Positions 57,291-64,000 of a stretch of DNA of 64,000 nucleotides are shown here, piece after piece. Position 1 is the first letter of the stretch. Each line of letters starts with the position of its first letter. This stretch comes from Pseudosulfitobacter koreensis (lineage in GTDB: Bacteria; Pseudomonadota; Alphaproteobacteria; Rhodobacterales; Rhodobacteraceae), in assembly GCF_024733015.1 (NCBI RefSeq), contig NZ_JANKJG010000004.1, forward strand, positions 124,001-188,000. Direction: 5' to 3'. Made by a program: the position numbers and the translations under genes. The notes under the pieces were generated by a model. The model had not been told where the DNA came from and did not search any database. It saw nothing but the letters and a program-made list of their open reading frames with translations.

Positions 57291-58774
57291 CCAGCCTGCC
57301 CAACATAGCGCGGACTTGTCTCGACCATGACCGACGGGCGGTGGCGATCATCGACCTGTCCGAGGGGCCGCGCCGCGATGTGACCTGCGGCGAACTGGCC
57401 GACATGGTCGACGGCATCGCGCGCGCCTTGCTGACGCAGGTGCAGCCGGGCGACCGCGTCGGCGTGCTGCTCAGCCAGACCCCGTGGTGCGCGGCAGCAC
57501 ATCTGGCGGTCTGGAAGATCGGCGCGATCTCGGTGCCGCTGTTCAAGCTGTTCCAACACGATGCGCTTGCAGCACGGACCCGCGATGCGGGCGTGGCGCT
57601 GGTGCTGACCGACGCCGAAGGCGCCGACCTGCTGGGCAATCTGGCGACACCCCTGATCGCGGCGACCTGTGGCGTCGCGGGCGGTCCGGTGGACTATGCG
57701 CCGGGCGGCGCTGACGTGCCCTGCGTGCTGATCTATACCTCGGGCACCACCGGCACGCCCAAGGGCGCGCTGCACGGTCATGGCGTGCTCGACGGGCATC
57801 TGCCCGGCGTCAGCGCCAGCCACGACCATTTGGGCCAGCCGCGCGATTGCCTGTGGACCCCCGCCGACTGGGCGTGGATCGGCGGGCTTTTCGACGTAGC
57901 GATGCCGGGCCTGCGGCTGGGCGTGCCCGTGGTCGCGGCCCGTATACCCAAATTCGACGTGGATCGCTGCGCGCAGATCATCGCCGACGGCGGCGTGCGT
58001 AACGTGTTCTTCCCGCCCACCGCGCTGCGGATGCTGAAAGCAGCGGGCGCAAAACTGCCCGGCCTGCGCACCGTCGCCAGCGGCGGCGAGCCCTTGGGCG
58101 CCGAGATGCTGGCCTGGGGGCAGGACGCGTTCGGCGTGCAGATCAACGAATTCTACGGCCAGACCGAATGCAACATGGTCGCCAGCAGCTGCGCCGCCGA
58201 TTTCCCGCCGCGACCGGGATGCATCGGCAAGGCCGTGCCGGGCTTCGACATCGCGGTGATCGACGCCGCAGGGCACCCGGCCGAGGGCGAGGGCGACATC
58301 GCCATAAGACGCGGCGCACCCAGCATGATGCTGCGCTATTGGCAGCGCCCCGACGCCACGGCGGAAAAGTTTCGCGGCGACTGGATGCTGACCGGCGACC
58401 GTGGCCTGTGGGAGGGCGACTACCTGCGCTTTGTGGGCCGCGAGGATGACGTGATCACCTCGTCGGGCTACCGCATCGGCCCCGCCGAGATCGAGGATTG
58501 CCTGATGACCCACGCGGACGTGGCAACCGTCGGTGTGGTCGGCAAACCCGACCCGCTGCGCACCGAGATCGTCAAGGCCTACGTGGTGCTGAAAGACGGG
58601 GCACAAGCGACCGAAGCGACCTTGCAAGACTACGTGAAAGCGCGACTGGCGCAATATTCCTACCCGCGCGAAATCGCATTCGTCGATGCGCTGCCGATGA
58701 CGGTAACGGGCAAAGTGATCCGCAAGGCGCTGCGCGCGCAGGCGGTGGCAGAAACTGAAAAGGGGACGGCATGA
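57287..58774 (+). CDS. AMP-dependent acyl-CoA synthetase
   Basis: An adenylate-forming ligase of 495 residues. The ATP loop is [11 protein letters not shown] (150-160), the second motif is [12 protein letters not shown], and the hinge is [19 protein letters not shown]. The catalytic lysine is in [11 protein letters not shown] near the end. It is probably specific for a short or branched-chain acid such as isovalerate, given its place in the leucine operon, but the substrate is not certain. It starts with GTG and is coupled to both neighbours by 4-bp overlaps. Confidence 0.88.
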   Translation: MTSLPNIARTCLDHDRRAVAIIDLSEGPRRDVTCGELADMVDGIARALLTQVQPGDRVGVLLSQTPWCAAAHLAVWKIGAISVPLFKLFQHDALAARTRDAGVALVLTDAEGADLLGNLATPLIAATCGVAGGPVDYAPGGADVPCVLIYTSGTTGTPKGALHGHGVLDGHLPGVSASHDHLGQPRDCLWTPADWAWIGGLFDVAMPGLRLGVPVVAARIPKFDVDRCAQIIADGGVRNVFFPPTALRMLKAAGAKLPGLRTVASGGEPLGAEMLAWGQDAFGVQINEFYGQTECNMVASSCAADFPPRPGCIGKAVPGFDIAVIDAAGHPAEGEGDIAIRRGAPSMMLRYWQRPDATAEKFRGDWMLTGDRGLWEGDYLRFVGREDDVITSSGYRIGPAEIEDCLMTHADVATVGVVGKPDPLRTEIVKAYVVLKDGAQATEATLQDYVKARLAQYSYPREIAFVDALPMTVTGKVIRKALRAQAVAETEKGTA

Positions 58775-60378
58775 AGCTGACGTCACAGATCTTGACAACT
58801 TCGGCCGAGTTCAAGGCCAACCAGCAGGCGCACGAAGCGGCGCTGCAACAGGTGCAGGAGGCGGCGCAGGCCGCAACCCTGGGCGGCGGCGAGCGGTCGC
58901 GCGAGCGCCACGTGAGCCGTGGCAAGATGCTGCCGCGCGAGCGGGTCGCGAACCTGCTGGACCCCGGAAGCCCGTTTCTCGAGGTCGGTGCGACAGCCGC
59001 CCACGGCATGTACGATGGTGCTGCCCCCGGTGCCGGCGTGATCGCGGGCGTGGGCCGGGTGATGGGCCGCGACGTGATGGTGGTGTGCAACGACGCCACC
59101 GTGAAAGGGGGCACCTATTACCCGATGACGGTCAAGAAACACCTGCGCGCCCAGGAGATTGCCGAGGCGAACCATCTGCCCTGCATCTATCTGGTCGACA
59201 GCGGCGGCGCCAACCTGCCCAACCAGGACGAGGTCTTTCCCGACCGCGACCACTTTGGCCGCATCTTCTTCAACCAGGCACAGATGAGCGCGAAGGGCAT
59301 TCCGCAGATCGCCGTCGTGATGGGCTCGTGCACCGCGGGCGGCGCCTACGTCCCCGCGATGTCGGACGTGACGATCATCGTGCGCGATCAGGGCACGATC
59401 TTTCTGGCGGGCCCGCCACTGGTCAAGGCGGCGACGGGCGAGGTGGTCAGCGCCGAGGATCTGGGCGGCGGCGACGTCCACACGCGCCTGTCCGGCGTGG
59501 CGGATTATCTGGCCGAGGACGACACCCACGCGCTGGCGCTGGCGCGGCGCGCGGTCGGGTCGCTCCGGGGCGCGCAGGGCAATCTGACGGCGGCTGCCGC
59601 CAGCTACGAAGAGCCCGCCTATGATCCGGCGGAACTGCTGGGCGTGGTGCCCGCCGACGCGCGCACGCCCTACGACATCCGCGAGGTGATCATGCGGCTG
59701 GTCGACGGCAGTATCTTCGACGAGTTCAAGTCCCGCTTTGGCGAAACGCTGGTCTGCGGCTTTGCCCACGTCAAGGGCACGCCCGTCGGCATCATCGCCA
59801 ACAACGGCGTGCTGTTTTCCGAAGCCGCGCAAAAGGGCGCGCATTTCGTCGAGCTCTGCTCGCAGCGCAAGATCCCGCTGGTGTTCCTGCAAAACATCAC
59901 CGGCTTCATGGTCGGTCGCAAATACGAGAACGAAGGCATCGCGCGCCACGGCGCCAAGATGGTGACTGCGGTGGCGACCACGTCGGTGCCCAAGATCACC
60001 ATGCTGGTCGGCGGATCGTTCGGTGCGGGCAACTACGGCATGGCGGGGCGCGCCTATTCGCCCCGGTTCCTGTGGACCTGGCCCAACAGCCGCATCAGCG
60101 TCATGGGCGGCGCACAGGCGGCGGGGGTGCTGGCCACGGTCAAACGCGACGGCATGGAAGCGCGCGGCGAGACGTGGACGCCGGAGGAGGAATGGGCCTT
60201 CAAGCAGCCCACGATTGACATGTTCGAGGAACAGTCGCACCCGCTCTATGCCAGCGCGCGGCTGTGGGACGACGGGGTGATCGACCCGCGCAAAAGCCGC
60301 GATGTGCTGGACCTGAGCCTGCGCGCCAGCCTGAATGCGCCGATTGCCGACACGCGCTTTGGTTTGTTCCGGATGTGA
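58771..60378 (+). CDS. liuB: Methylcrotonyl-CoA carboxylase carboxyltransferase (beta) subunit
   Basis: The carboxyltransferase subunit (535 residues, full length) that moves carbon dioxide from biotin to 3-methylcrotonyl-CoA. Both crotonase-fold halves are present. The acyl-CoA and oxyanion segments are visible ([50 protein letters not shown]). The [13 protein letters not shown] segment is typical of MccB. It overlaps the synthetase by 4 bp and is separated from mccA by 106 bp with a hairpin repeat. Confidence 0.95.
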   Translation: MKLTSQILTTSAEFKANQQAHEAALQQVQEAAQAATLGGGERSRERHVSRGKMLPRERVANLLDPGSPFLEVGATAAHGMYDGAAPGAGVIAGVGRVMGRDVMVVCNDATVKGGTYYPMTVKKHLRAQEIAEANHLPCIYLVDSGGANLPNQDEVFPDRDHFGRIFFNQAQMSAKGIPQIAVVMGSCTAGGAYVPAMSDVTIIVRDQGTIFLAGPPLVKAATGEVVSAEDLGGGDVHTRLSGVADYLAEDDTHALALARRAVGSLRGAQGNLTAAAASYEEPAYDPAELLGVVPADARTPYDIREVIMRLVDGSIFDEFKSRFGETLVCGFAHVKGTPVGIIANNGVLFSEAAQKGAHFVELCSQRKIPLVFLQNITGFMVGRKYENEGIARHGAKMVTAVATTSVPKITMLVGGSFGAGNYGMAGRAYSPRFLWTWPNSRISVMGGAQAAGVLATVKRDGMEARGETWTPEEEWAFKQPTIDMFEEQSHPLYASARLWDDGVIDPRKSRDVLDLSLRASLNAPIADTRFGLFRM

Positions 60379-60409
60379 GTGTGGCGGGCAGTGGACGGGG
60401 ATGGAAGAC

Positions 60410-60454
60410 GGGGGCCAGCCCCCGCACCCCCGGGATATTTGGGGCCAAAAGAAA
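60410..60454 (+). repeat. Intergenic palindromic element, family A copy 3
   Basis: A GGGGGC/GCCCCC hairpin (60410-60415 with 60418-60423, minimal loop), then GGGATATTTGGGGCCAAAAG and AAA (60432-60454). It is in the gap between the two carboxylase subunit genes and in the same orientation, so it may reduce read-through from liuB to liuD. The arms and core match copy 2 at 43302-43358. Confidence 0.75.
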
Positions 60455-60484
60455 CGGGCCTGTTGAGAGTTGTAGAGGACGGGA

Positions 60485-62422
60485 ATGATGTTTGACACGA
60501 TCCTGATTGCGAACCGGGGCGAGATCGCCTGCCGGGTGATGGAAACGGCGCAGGCCATGGGCGTGGCCTGTGTGGCGGTCTATTCTGATGCCGATGCGGG
60601 GGCCAAGCATGTGGCGATGGCCGACCGCGCGGTGCATATCGGCGGCGCGGCCCCATCCGAGAGCTATCTGCGCGGCGATGTGATCATCCGCGCGGCATTG
60701 GAGACAGGCGCGCAGGCGATCCATCCCGGCTATGGGTTCCTGTCGGAGAACCCTGATTTCGTCGAAGCGGTCGAGGCGGCGGGGCTGGTGTTCGTCGGTC
60801 CCTCGGCCAGCGCGATCCGCGCGATGGGCCTGAAGGATGCCGCCAAGGCGCTGATGGTCGAGGCGGGCGTGCCGGTGGTTCCGGGCTATCACGGCGCGGA
60901 CCAGTCGGATGATCTGCTGGCGGCGGAGGCCGACAAGATCGGGTATCCGGTGCTGATCAAGGCCGTGGCGGGCGGCGGCGGCAAGGGCATGCGGCAGGTC
61001 GAGACGGCGGCGGCCTTTCACGAGGCGCTGGCCTCGGCGCGGTCGGAGGCCAAGTCCGCCTTCGGCAACGCCGACGTGCTGGTCGAGAAATTCGTGAGCA
61101 AGCCGCGCCACATCGAGGTGCAGGTCTTTGGCGACGGCACACGGGCGGTGCATCTGTTCGAGCGGGATTGCTCCTTGCAGCGCCGCCACCAGAAGGTGAT
61201 CGAAGAGGCACCCGCTCCCGACATGACGCCGGAAATCCGCGCGGCAATGGGGGCCGCTGCCGTGCGCGCCGCCGAAGCCATCGGCTATGCGGGCGCGGGC
61301 ACGGTCGAGTTCATCGTGGATGGCTCGGACGGGCTGAGTGCCGACGGGTTCTTCTTCATGGAGATGAACACGCGCCTGCAAGTCGAGCATCCGGTGACCG
61401 AGGCCATCACCGGTGTCGATCTGGTGGAATGGCAACTGCGCGTGGCGGCAGGCGAGGCGCTGCCCGCAGCGCAGGAGGATCTGGCCATCAGCGGCCACGC
61501 CTTCGAGGCGCGGCTTTATGCCGAGGACGTGCCCAAGGGTTTTCTGCCCGCGACCGGCACGCTGACGCATCTGCACTTTCCCCAAGCCTGCCGTGCGGAC
61601 AGCGGTGTGCGTGCAGGCGACGTGATCAGCCCGTTCTATGATCCGATGATCGCCAAGGTGATCGTGCACGGCCCCACCCGTGACGTGGCGCTGGCACGGC
61701 TGCGCGCAGCACTTGCAGGCACGCAAGTGGGCGGCACAGTCACCAACCTTGCCTTTCTGGGGGCCTTGGCGGGGCACGCGGGCTTTGGCCGGGGCGAGGT
61801 CGACACCGGCCTGATCGCGCGCGATCTGGATCAGCTGGTCGCCGCACCGCAGGCGCAGCCGCGTCATGCGGTGGCGGCGGGGATGCGCGCACTCAGGCTT
61901 GAGACGCCGCAGGCCGACGCGGGCTTTGCCCTCTGGGCCCCGCTGCGGCGTAGCGTGACGCTGACCCATGCCGAGGCAGACATTGCGCTCGGCGTCGATG
62001 TGCTTGGCCCCAGGGCGCAGGATTGGACCGTGGACGGCACCGCCGTCGCCGTGCGCCGCGTTGGCGATCTGTGGCAGATTGACGGGCAGGCGGCACCGGA
62101 TGTGGCCCAATCCGGCGCGCAGATCACCGTCTTTGACGGCTACGGGTTCGCGTACGGCGTCGTCGATCCGCTGGAGCGGGCCAGTGCCGCAGGCGGCGAC
62201 GGCAACCTGATCGAAGCACCGATGCCAGGGCTCGTCCGCGCGCTTTTTGCCAAGGCGGGGCAGGCGGTCAAGGCAGGCGAACGTCTGGCCATACTCGAGG
62301 CGATGAAGATGGAACACAGCCTGCTGGCCATCCGCGACGGCGTGGTCGCCGAAGTGCTGGTGGAAGAGGGCGCGCAGGTCGAGGCCGGCGCGGCACTGGT
62401 GCAATTTGAACCGGAAGCCTAG
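60485..62422 (+). CDS. liuD: Methylcrotonyl-CoA carboxylase biotin carboxylase/biotin carrier (alpha) subunit
   Basis: Biotin-dependent alpha subunit of 645 residues. The biotin carboxylase domain (1-450) shows LIANRGEIACRV, the ATP-grasp loop KAVAGGGGKGMRQ and MEMNTRLQVEHPVTE. The C-terminal carrier domain holds the biotinylated Lys608 in EAMKMEH. With liuB it forms 3-methylcrotonyl-CoA carboxylase. A nearby in-frame ATG one codon later is equally possible as the start. It lies 27 bp before the HMG-CoA lyase gene. Confidence 0.95.
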   Translation: MMFDTILIANRGEIACRVMETAQAMGVACVAVYSDADAGAKHVAMADRAVHIGGAAPSESYLRGDVIIRAALETGAQAIHPGYGFLSENPDFVEAVEAAGLVFVGPSASAIRAMGLKDAAKALMVEAGVPVVPGYHGADQSDDLLAAEADKIGYPVLIKAVAGGGGKGMRQVETAAAFHEALASARSEAKSAFGNADVLVEKFVSKPRHIEVQVFGDGTRAVHLFERDCSLQRRHQKVIEEAPAPDMTPEIRAAMGAAAVRAAEAIGYAGAGTVEFIVDGSDGLSADGFFFMEMNTRLQVEHPVTEAITGVDLVEWQLRVAAGEALPAAQEDLAISGHAFEARLYAEDVPKGFLPATGTLTHLHFPQACRADSGVRAGDVISPFYDPMIAKVIVHGPTRDVALARLRAALAGTQVGGTVTNLAFLGALAGHAGFGRGEVDTGLIARDLDQLVAAPQAQPRHAVAAGMRALRLETPQADAGFALWAPLRRSVTLTHAEADIALGVDVLGPRAQDWTVDGTAVAVRRVGDLWQIDGQAAPDVAQSGAQITVFDGYGFAYGVVDPLERASAAGGDGNLIEAPMPGLVRALFAKAGQAVKAGERLAILEAMKMEHSLLAIRDGVVAEVLVEEGAQVEAGAALVQFEPEA

Positions 62423-62449
62423 GCTGCTGACAGCAAGGGAGGAATTGCC

Positions 62450-63304
62450 ATGAGTCTTGGTGCCTGTGAGATTTTCGAAGTCGGTCCGCGTGACGGGTTG
62501 CAGAATGAACCGAACGAGATTTCGGTCGCGGATAAGGTCAGGCTGGTCGACATGCTCAGCCGGGCCGGGTTCAGCCGCATCGAATGCGCGTCTTTCGTCA
62601 GCCCCAAATGGGTGCCGCAGATGGCAGGCAGCGCCGAGGTGCTGGCAGGGATCACCCGCGCCGAAGGCATCCGCTATGCGGCACTGACCCCCAACATGCG
62701 CGGCTTCGAGGATGCGCAGGCCGCAGGCGCGGACGAGATCGCGGTCTTTGCCTCGGCCTCCGAAGGTTTCTCCAAGGCCAACATCAACGCGACGATTGCA
62801 GAATCGCTGGAACGCTTTGCCCCGGTGATCGAGGCTGCGCGCCACATCGACCTGCCGGTGCGCGGCTATGTCTCCTGCGTGGTGGAATGCCCCTATGACG
62901 GGCCCGTGGCCCCAAGTGCCGTGGCCGACGTGGCGGACAAGCTTTTCGGCATGGGCTGCTACGAGATCAGCCTGGGCGACACCACCGGCAAGGGCACGCC
63001 CGACGCGGTGGCGCGGATGCTGCTGGCGGTGCGCAACGTGGTGCCGGCGGGCCGCCTGGCAGGGCATTTCCACGACACCAACGGGCGCGCGATGGACAAT
63101 ATCGACGCGGCGCTGGCGATGGGCCTGCGGGTGTTCGACGCGGCTGTGGGGGGCCTCGGCGGCTGCCCCTTCGCACCCGGTGCCGCCGGAAACGTCGCGA
63201 CCGAGGCGGTGGCGGCACATCTCAAACGGCTGGGCTATCAGACCGGGCTGGACCTCGATGTGATCGCCGAGGCTGCCGCCTTTGCGCGGAGCCTGCGCAG
63301 TTAG
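62450..63304 (+). CDS. liuE: Hydroxymethylglutaryl-CoA lyase
   Basis: Cleaves HMG-CoA to acetyl-CoA and acetoacetate, the last step of leucine degradation. It has 284 residues. The TIM barrel begins EVGPRDGLQNE. The metal-binding GHFHDTNGRA segment (His-x-His) and the conserved cysteine loop GGLGGCPFAPGAAGN are present. It is preceded by AGGGAGGAATTGCC and followed after 19 bp by the hydratase. Confidence 0.95.
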   Translation: MSLGACEIFEVGPRDGLQNEPNEISVADKVRLVDMLSRAGFSRIECASFVSPKWVPQMAGSAEVLAGITRAEGIRYAALTPNMRGFEDAQAAGADEIAVFASASEGFSKANINATIAESLERFAPVIEAARHIDLPVRGYVSCVVECPYDGPVAPSAVADVADKLFGMGCYEISLGDTTGKGTPDAVARMLLAVRNVVPAGRLAGHFHDTNGRAMDNIDAALAMGLRVFDAAVGGLGGCPFAPGAAGNVATEAVAAHLKRLGYQTGLDLDVIAEAAAFARSLRS

Positions 63305-63323
63305 GTACGAAAAGGACAGGAAT

Positions 63324-64000
63324 ATGTACGACACGATTTCCATCGACGTGGACGCGCGCGGCGTGGCCACGCTCACCCTCGATCGCGCCGAAAAACACAA
63401 CGCGATGTCGGCGCAGATGCTGGCCGATCTGACCCATGCCGCCGCAGCACTGGGCGCGGATGACGCCGTGCGCGTGGTGGTGCTGACCGGGGCGGGCAAA
63501 TCGTTCTGTGCGGGCGGTGATCTGGACTGGATGCGCGAACAGATGGCCGCCGACCCCGACACCCGCGCGCGCGAGGCGGGCAAGCTTGCGCACATGCTGC
63601 AGGCGCTGAACACCATGCCAAAGCCGCTGATCGGCGCGGTGCAGGGCAATGCCTTCGGCGGTGGCGTCGGCATGGCATCGGTCTGCGACGTGGCCATCGG
63701 CGCGGACCACCTGAAGATGGGCCTGACCGAAGTGCGGCTGGGCATCATCCCCGCCACCATCGGCCCCTACGTGATCGCCCGCATGGGCGAGGGCCGCGCG
63801 CGGCGGGTGTTCTTCTCGGGGCGGCTGTTCGATGCATCCGAAGCCGTGGACCTGGGCCTGCTGGCGCGCATCGTTCCGGCGCAGGATCTGGCGGATGCGG
63901 TCGAAGCCGAAGTGTTGCCCTATCTCAGCACCGCCCCCGGTGCCGTGGCATCGGCCAAGGCGCTGGCCCGTTCCTTGGGGCCGCGCATCGACGAAGACAC
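63324..64000 (+). CDS. liuC: Methylglutaconyl-CoA hydratase (enoyl-CoA hydratase family), cut by window end
   Basis: The first 225 codons of a crotonase-family hydratase, open to the last base of the window. It shows the family's oxyanion segment (FCAGGDLDWM, about 65-74), the GNAFGGGVGMASVCD loop and the two glutamate-bearing helices around GLTEVRLGIIPATIGPYV. In this position it should hydrate 3-methylglutaconyl-CoA to HMG-CoA. About 35-40 residues are missing at the C-terminus, judged by the usual family length. The start ATG follows AAAGGACAGG. Confidence 0.92.
   Translation, partial: MYDTISIDVDARGVATLTLDRAEKHNAMSAQMLADLTHAAAALGADDAVRVVVLTGAGKSFCAGGDLDWMREQMAADPDTRAREAGKLAHMLQALNTMPKPLIGAVQGNAFGGGVGMASVCDVAIGADHLKMGLTEVRLGIIPATIGPYVIARMGEGRARRVFFSGRLFDASEAVDLGLLARIVPAQDLADAVEAEVLPYLSTAPGAVASAKALARSLGPRIDED

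Noticed and set aside
60200..63760. A 1186-codon open frame on the minus strand opposite liuB, liuD, liuE and liuC
   Set aside because: It is antisense to four well-supported genes, its composition is Arg/His/Ala-rich without domains, and GC-rich third positions make such frames common here.

Overview
The window is a GC-rich, densely packed chromosomal segment of a Rhodobacterales (Roseobacter/Rhodobacteraceae-type) alphaproteobacterium. This placement rests on gene content and family-level resemblance: CobS/CobT cobaltochelatase genes with an upstream BolA/J-domain pair, DUF3422, a CreA-family protein, a complete leucine-degradation operon, a fused Opp-type ATPase, and short intergenic palindromic repeats that I remember as typical of this group. 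No rRNA, tRNA, CRISPR array, prophage or intact insertion sequence was seen. Almost all of the DNA is chromosomal housekeeping and catabolism.

Layout. 1-3285: the C-terminal part of RecN, a CLC-type chloride transporter and a DUF427 protein. 3350-10389: an Xaa-Pro aminopeptidase, then cobT, a small secreted protein and cobS in overlapping frames (cobalt insertion into the corrin ring), a fasciclin-domain protein, a J-domain protein and BolA. 10400-17225: a DUF4177 protein with acidic/His pentapeptide repeats, a hot-dog thioesterase, gatB, lineage-type hypotheticals, a lytic transglycosylase-like protein and two small membrane proteins. 17228-24572: an SDR oxidoreductase, aminopeptidase N, malate synthase G, a GlcG/HbpS-like protein and a PuuD-like amidotransferase. 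24586-30852: a REP-associated transposase relative with a damaged catalytic motif, the proton-pumping transhydrogenase pntAB, DUF3422 and an alpha/beta-hydrolase-like protein.

30849-43270 looks like one functional neighbourhood for uptake and hydrolysis of peptides or N-acylated amino acids. It holds two permeases and a periplasmic binding protein on the minus strand, and divergently a fused OppD-OppF ATPase followed by an ArgE-type deacetylase. A GAF histidine kinase, a DadA-like FAD oxidoreductase and two tandem M20 amidohydrolases follow. 43359-53242 is envelope and cofactor biosynthesis: a glycosyltransferase, waaA (Kdo transferase), moaA, a lipoprotein, an AlkD-like protein, glmS and glmU, a HAD phosphatase and a DegT-type aminotransferase. 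53243-54119 is AT-richer and nearly empty, with one small secreted protein. 54120-55063 holds a CreA-family protein and a PPOX-fold protein.

55216-64000 is the leucine/isovalerate degradation (liu) operon. Its order is isovaleryl-CoA dehydrogenase, a small membrane protein, an LprI-like protein, an acyl-CoA synthetase, methylcrotonyl-CoA carboxylase beta and alpha, HMG-CoA lyase, and a methylglutaconyl-CoA hydratase that runs off the window. Together these take isovaleryl-CoA to acetyl-CoA and acetoacetate. Malate synthase G elsewhere in the window can feed glyoxylate plus acetyl-CoA into the TCA cycle, and PntAB balances NADPH.

No clearly new defence or biosynthetic system stands out. The best leads are the secreted protein embedded between cobS and cobT, two families of hairpin-plus-palindrome intergenic elements, a catalytically degenerate RAYT-like gene, a CLC protein lacking the antiporter proton glutamate, and the LprI-like gene coupled into the leucine operon.
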